Translations under genes and position numbers: made by a program | Assembly (NCBI GenBank): GCA_031403315.1 | Contig: JANNTD010000309.1 | Span: 1-9,518 of the forward strand | Direction: 5' to 3' | DNA from: DASYDU01 sp031403315 | GTDB taxonomy: Bacteria > Planctomycetota > Planctomycetia > Pirellulales > Lacipirellulaceae | Length of the DNA: 9,518 bases | Notes under the pieces: model-generated | The model's database searches: none | What the model was told of the DNA's origin: nothing | The model's input: the letters and a program-made list of their open reading frames with translations, nothing else | In this document: one piece after another, positions 6,801 to 9,518 of the stretch | Layout: the number at the start of each line of letters is the position of its first letter | Position numbering within the stretch: the stretch's first letter is position 1

Positions 6801-7538
6801 GCGGCCGAGGGCTACGGTACGGTCGGCATCCAAAAGACCGGCGCCGGCAAATGGATCCTCAGCGGCAACAACACTTACAATTGGGCGACCAACGTTGAAG
6901 CAGGCACCCTGCTGGTGAACGGCGCGCAAACCGGCACCGGTCTCACGACCGTTTCCAACGGAGCGGCTTTTGGCGGCACCGGACAGATCGGCGGCGGACT
7001 GACGATGCTCGAAGGCTCGATATTTGCTTCCGCTTTTGCTGGCGGCACGATCGACGCCTTGAACGTGCTGGGCAACGTCGATCTGTCGGCACTGGCCAAT
7101 ACGCTCTCGATCACCGGCTCGGGCGTCGGCAGCAGTTGGACGCTCCTGACCTATGCCGGCATGCTCACCGGCACATTCGAGTCGACCCCTGGTTACACGG
7201 TCAACTACGGCAGCGGCTCCAATAGCCTGATCACGATCTCCGCGGCAGCCGGCTTGATCGGCGACTACAACGGCAACGGCAAAGTCGACGCTGCCGACTA
7301 CACGGTTTGGCGCAATAACCTGGGCGGCTCCGGCACGACCTTGGGTGTCAATCGTGACCCGGCCAACCTGGGCGTTGTGAGCACCGCCGACTACAACTCC
7401 TGGAAGGCCAACTTCGGCGCCATGGCCGGAGCGGGCGGCGGCGGAATCGGCGGCGGGGCTGTCCCCGAGCCGGCGAGCTTGGTGTTAGTTGGCATCGCGT
7501 TCGCTGCGGCCGGGTGCAGCCGCCGGCGAGTCGTGTGA
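3819..7538 (+). CDS. Large secreted beta-repeat protein with dockerin-like and PEP-CTERM C-terminus
   Basis: This 1239-aa protein has a Sec signal peptide (MKFKSRKF, hydrophobic stretch, likely cut after RATA at residue 26). FVWTGAGGNTTWENSPNW at 40-57 is the opening seen in planctomycete autotransporter-like proteins. Gly/Asn/Thr-rich beta repeats follow; the clearest PATR-type units are at about 713-735 (NGGEVRIQGSNNYSGKT) and 1006-1050 (KTGAGKWILSGNNTY, then VEAGTLLVNG). No beta-barrel translocator is present. A dockerin-type loop starts at D1149 (DYNGNGKVDAAD; Ca ligands D1149, N1151, N1153, D1160). Its partner at 1180-1191 (DPANLGVVSTAD) lacks ligands at loop positions 3 and 5. A Gly-rich linker leads to VPEPAS at 1215-1220, a hydrophobic helix and CSRRRVV. 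The likely role is a surface or extracellular structural or adhesive protein; no catalytic domain was recognised. Its last 17 codons overlap the transporter gene on the other strand. No terminator was seen downstream. Confidence 0.9.
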   Translation: MKFKSRKFVAMLAVAATWNAAPRATAVDPPDLFLEHLADFVWTGAGGNTTWENSPNWTAPSFSTPAGYPYPIPTFPNDPGRIDDPGVGNTNTVNITTIYPAVGANLSAAIAADRTVNIATGNVTVASLKLGGTGVAVTTDVTDSSTFRLIFENTELNDTITNPGDPNADPEVEPEPIYGFNQGRSLIWSTGTAAVGKVNRISADIQFNDGVDVEGDRDLHIYGNLVEGVIDRDGFNTGFEENLESSISSLLSNGARLYIHGNIVAVGVNAQGTATSSDGAGGDRRFGINTERGLLVPPDPQLPPPDAPRQGIVEIFGAIQGDGMVSFGTDGGNALPLSSVILHGDSNAFNGRIQVNRVNLVLDHDNAIGGPDAGENDDNKVKAGGPTQSFGFNFISTSDDRNIPAPVEIAQWQTVRGASGIPGLEGIGDHSIEFSGEISQGNTRGWINLLPAGKTLTLSGPVYPNIKAENPPNLGRALTFDGTGKTIISGGIHDQVVTGDEDPIITDKIGYLRTRGTGSVVIDGRVFDGVGTEIGFNDSDYAGGTFVEGANVHFHANGDLAGGEIVSRGGAVGVDTGVTANNSFLTQLRSSSSPSGSSTSPFFATWGDNAGIYTTYSTGGLMLGTVGTNEYAQDLNFTTGDLSRAANMSLAAQEGGSTYTGTITPASPIVNFAIPGAGEVATNGNTYQLGGGSGTLTLPNANQLTGTNSVLVTNGGEVRIQGSNNYSGKTRILRKFLPSNQDQALASQRSAEGNNDATGTAGVNSTLTATTLANGGASSSIGNSSNGASNLVIHDSTLKYVGATTSTDRLFTVGASGAMLDASGTGAVSFTNTGSLAIEVPARRNSMLSTAVPSGGNRTVFGQPNSTTATRREFHTEDLALGMRAYMPNVEFNLQAGGSPVRITSIVNREVMQLGQPDTLDSEEDTDLATTPNAWQGYTFAGNIRVIQFGPAPARFITLTGANTGNNTLASLIGNAGAADIDAAATTPEVAAAEAAEGYGTVGIQKTGAGKWILSGNNTYNWATNVEAGTLLVNGAQTGTGLTTVSNGAAFGGTGQIGGGLTMLEGSIFASAFAGGTIDALNVLGNVDLSALANTLSITGSGVGSSWTLLTYAGMLTGTFESTPGYTVNYGSGSNSLITISAAAGLIGDYNGNGKVDAADYTVWRNNLGGSGTTLGVNRDPANLGVVSTADYNSWKANFGAMAGAGGGGIGGGAVPEPASLVLVGIAFAAAGCSRRRVV

Positions 7539-8813
7539 GTCGGTCGGACGTTTCCGCCAGTAGTTGGCCAGGATCGAACCGGAAACATTCTGCCATGGGC
7601 TGAACACGGCGGGCGCGAGCCCGACCGTGCCCAGCTTGCTCATTTCGCTCGCCAGGCCCGACGCCATCGCTCCATTTTGGATGCCGACCTCGAGGGCCAC
7701 GGTTCGTGCTGCCTGTTCGTCGAGGCCGCAGGCGCGGGCGAGCCAATAGCCCAGCACGAGTCCGATGAGATTGTGCAGCACCGAAACGCAGATCAAGAGC
7801 TTGCCGATGTCGAGCAATGCGTCGCGGCCGGTGGCGGTAGTGACAGCAGTGAAGAAGATGATGCCGAACATCGAGAAGAGCGGCATGCGGGCTTCGATTT
7901 GTGGGAACAGCCGCCACAGGACGTGAAACACCGATCCGGCGACGATGGCAGCCAAGAGGAAGCCGACGATGCCGAATGCCGCGAGTGCATTCCCTTGGAG
8001 TTGACTTGCGGCGTAGTTCCAACCTCCGAACTTGAGCGCCGCCAGCCAGGCGATGCCGACCGCTGAGAGCAGTGCTACGATCCGCCGACCGCCCGGCGTC
8101 GCCCGCTTGAGGAAATCGTGCAGGAGTGCCGCGCCGATCGGGGCGATCACGATCTTGATGATCGAGAGCATCATGCCGACGAAGTCGACTGGCACCTTGT
8201 CGCCAGCGAGCATGTACATCCAAAACGGCGTGGTGATTGGCGCCAACAGCGTGCCGGCTGCGGTGAGCGCGATCGAGAGGGCGAGGTTGGCGCCCGCAAG
8301 GTAGGTCATCACGTTGGAGGCCAGGCCGCTCGAGCAGGAGCCGATCAGCACAATTCCCGCCGCCACCTCGGGCGAGAAGCCGAACGCGATCGCGAGCCCG
8401 TAGCCCACCAGCGGCATCACAGTGAATTGCAGCAGCACGCCGACGGCCACCGCCCACGAATTGTGGCCCAGCTCCGCGAAGTCGCGGAGGCTCATTTGCG
8501 TGCCCATGCCAAACATCACCAGTTGCACGATGACGAGCATGACCCATTTGTTGCTGGGTCGCACTGGGTTATCGGGGCTGAGGTGTTGCAGGAAGCTGGG
8601 GTAGATCATCGCCGTGACGACGGCCGCGACGATCCAGGCAGTGAACTGATACGTTCGCAGCGTGGGGACGGCCCCCAAGCCGATCGCCAGACCAACGCAT
8701 GTCGCCACAGCTGCCGGTTGCCAAAGCGATGCGTGGCCGGCGACAAAACCGGCCGCGAGCAAGAGCAAACTCGCGCCGGCCAGACCGAGACAAAGTTTCC
8801 GCGCTGATTGCAT
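7485..8813 (-). CDS. Bile acid:sodium symporter family (BASS) transporter
   Basis: This 442-aa inner-membrane protein belongs to the BASS/SBF family of Na-coupled organic-acid carriers. GSCSSGLASNVMTYLAGANL at 158-177 matches the family's GSCPGG-ASN substrate/Na motif, and EVGIQN at 375-380 is the E-x-x-x-Q sodium-site motif on the crossover helix. About ten hydrophobic helices cover residues 88-410. The usual PGG is SSG here. Family members are often near 300-330 aa; this one has about 85 extra N-terminal residues with two further hydrophobic segments (about 8-26 and 34-72), plus a hydrophilic C-terminal tail rich in Asp/Ser/Pro/Arg. It starts nine bases after the stop of the racemase-fold gene and has no clear Shine-Dalgarno, consistent with translational coupling in one operon. 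Its stop lies inside the convergent secreted-protein gene. Substrate is unknown; bile acids are unlikely, and a small carboxylate such as a keto acid is a reasonable guess. Confidence 0.92.
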   Translation of the reverse strand: MQSARKLCLGLAGASLLLLAAGFVAGHASLWQPAAVATCVGLAIGLGAVPTLRTYQFTAWIVAAVVTAMIYPSFLQHLSPDNPVRPSNKWVMLVIVQLVMFGMGTQMSLRDFAELGHNSWAVAVGVLLQFTVMPLVGYGLAIAFGFSPEVAAGIVLIGSCSSGLASNVMTYLAGANLALSIALTAAGTLLAPITTPFWMYMLAGDKVPVDFVGMMLSIIKIVIAPIGAALLHDFLKRATPGGRRIVALLSAVGIAWLAALKFGGWNYAASQLQGNALAAFGIVGFLLAAIVAGSVFHVLWRLFPQIEARMPLFSMFGIIFFTAVTTATGRDALLDIGKLLICVSVLHNLIGLVLGYWLARACGLDEQAARTVALEVGIQNGAMASGLASEMSKLGTVGLAPAVFSPWQNVSGSILANYWRKRPTDSHDSPAAAPGRSERDAN

Positions 8814-8822
8814 GACGCGAGC

Positions 8823-9482
8823 TTAAAGCACTGTGGAGAGATAGTCCACGGCAAGTGGCGGGCTGGCGAGGATCGGCGTGCGACGCTCGTTTTCGGACAG
8901 CGTGTCGACGACGCGGGCCATCGACGCCTGGGCGAGCGCGATCACGTCCACTTGCGAGGCCAGCTCCTTGAGCGCGGCGGCGACCAGTGCGTCGTGCGTT
9001 GCGGCATCGCCGCTCATCAGCGCGTCGAACGCGCCCTCACAGAGCCGGGTCGTGAGCTCGATCTCGCGGCCGGCGGCAACGGCTCGGCGGCGGATCAGGT
9101 CCGCGGTCGGTTCGAGCGTCGTGCTCAACGTGGCGATTACGCCGATTCGCCGGGCGGTGGTCACCGCGTGGTCTGCCATTGGCTGGTCGACGCGGAGCAC
9201 CGGCACGCCCGCGAGCGTCGCCGCCGTTTCGACTGCCGCACCGATCGAGGAGCAGGTGACCATGATGTAATCGGCGCCGGCATCTTCTGCGGCCGCCACA
9301 AGCTGCGTGACACGGCGAGCCGTCTGTGGCGGCAGGCGGCCGTGGGCGATCACGTCCTTGATGAGACTGTCGTCGACAAGATTGAACACCGCGACGCCCG
9401 GCAGCTTCGCCTTGCAAAGTTGCTCGAAGATCGGCACCAATGTCGCTGAAGTGTGCAAGAGACCCAATCGCTTCGTTACCAT
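8823..9482 (-). CDS. Asp/Glu/hydantoin racemase superfamily protein
   Basis: This 219-aa cytoplasmic protein has the Asp/Glu racemase fold. It begins RLGLLHTSATLVPIFEQL, and residues 71-79 (DYIMVTCSS) carry the first catalytic Cys at C77. The second half gives RRIGVIATLSTT at 111-122 and the motif where the second Cys normally sits reads VIALAQASMARV (180-191), with Q185 at the expected Cys position. Another Cys, C148 in TRLCEGAF, lies outside that motif. Known two-base racemases use one Cys per half-domain, so this protein may be a one-Cys isomerase, lyase or decarboxylase (compare arylmalonate decarboxylase), or a non-racemase. Start at 9482: GAGGA sits ten bases upstream, acceptable if slightly far. 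It is the first gene of a pair with the BASS transporter (9-bp gap), suggesting that it acts on what that carrier moves. The family call is firm; reaction and substrate are not. Confidence 0.88.
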   Translation of the reverse strand: MVTKRLGLLHTSATLVPIFEQLCKAKLPGVAVFNLVDDSLIKDVIAHGRLPPQTARRVTQLVAAAEDAGADYIMVTCSSIGAAVETAATLAGVPVLRVDQPMADHAVTTARRIGVIATLSTTLEPTADLIRRRAVAAGREIELTTRLCEGAFDALMSGDAATHDALVAAALKELASQVDVIALAQASMARVVDTLSENERRTPILASPPLAVDYLSTVL

Positions 9483-9518
9483 AGTCCGTCAATCCTCTTT
9501 CCTTCCCCATCGGTCGAT

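Noticed and set aside
7503..7520. Hairpin GCTGC-N8-GCAGC as a terminator for the convergent genes
   Set aside because: Short stem inside both coding sequences with no T-run on either strand.
7348..8547. 399-codon minus-strand open frame overlapping the BASS gene
   Set aside because: Same strand but different frame; His/Arg-rich composition without hydrophobic helices, whereas the overlapping frame has clear BASS motifs.

Overview
The window looks like chromosomal DNA of a planctomycete, most likely of the Pirellulales type. The evidence is two secreted proteins ending in PEP-CTERM sorting signals (VPEPTS and VPEPAS, then a hydrophobic helix and an Arg cluster), one of which also carries a dockerin-like Ca-binding repeat and autotransporter-type beta-strand repeats. 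That combination is typical of the group, as is the moderately GC-rich coding sequence. No rRNA, tRNA, CRISPR array, transposase, integrase or phage gene was seen. The taxonomic call is inference.

Layout. (1) 1-1785: two divergent AraC-family transcription regulators. The left one (minus strand, 592 down through base 1) is cut by the window edge, so only its MelR-like sensory domain is visible. The right one (766-1785, plus) is complete. They share a 173-bp intergenic region holding a 7-15-7 inverted repeat whose half-site centres are 22 bp apart. (2) 1786-2234: a 449-bp gene-free stretch with a three-copy 17-bp tandem repeat and several small dyads. (3) 2235-3497: a secreted PEP-CTERM protein of 420 aa with a strong Shine-Dalgarno sequence, followed by a textbook intrinsic terminator at 3553-3586. 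(4) 3498-3818: a 321-bp leader region with further hairpins, then 3819-7538, a 1239-aa secreted protein with beta-strand repeats, a dockerin-like pair and a PEP-CTERM signal. (5) On the minus strand, an Asp/Glu-racemase-fold protein (9482-8823) and a bile acid:sodium symporter family transporter (8813-7485) form a tight two-gene operon. The transporter gene ends inside the 3' end of the large secreted gene, giving a 54-bp antisense overlap in codon register.

How the parts may work together. The two secreted proteins would be exported by Sec and anchored or processed through an exosortase encoded elsewhere; each seems to be its own transcription unit. The AraC pair is probably a sugar- or metabolite-responsive regulatory module; its targets are not shown by the sequence. 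The racemase-fold/symporter pair suggests uptake and conversion of a small organic acid, but the second catalytic cysteine expected of a two-base racemase is replaced by Gln. I see no clearly new multi-gene system here. The items most worth a second look are the divergent-regulator operator candidate, the racemase active-site change, the in-register antisense overlap, and the mosaic surface protein.
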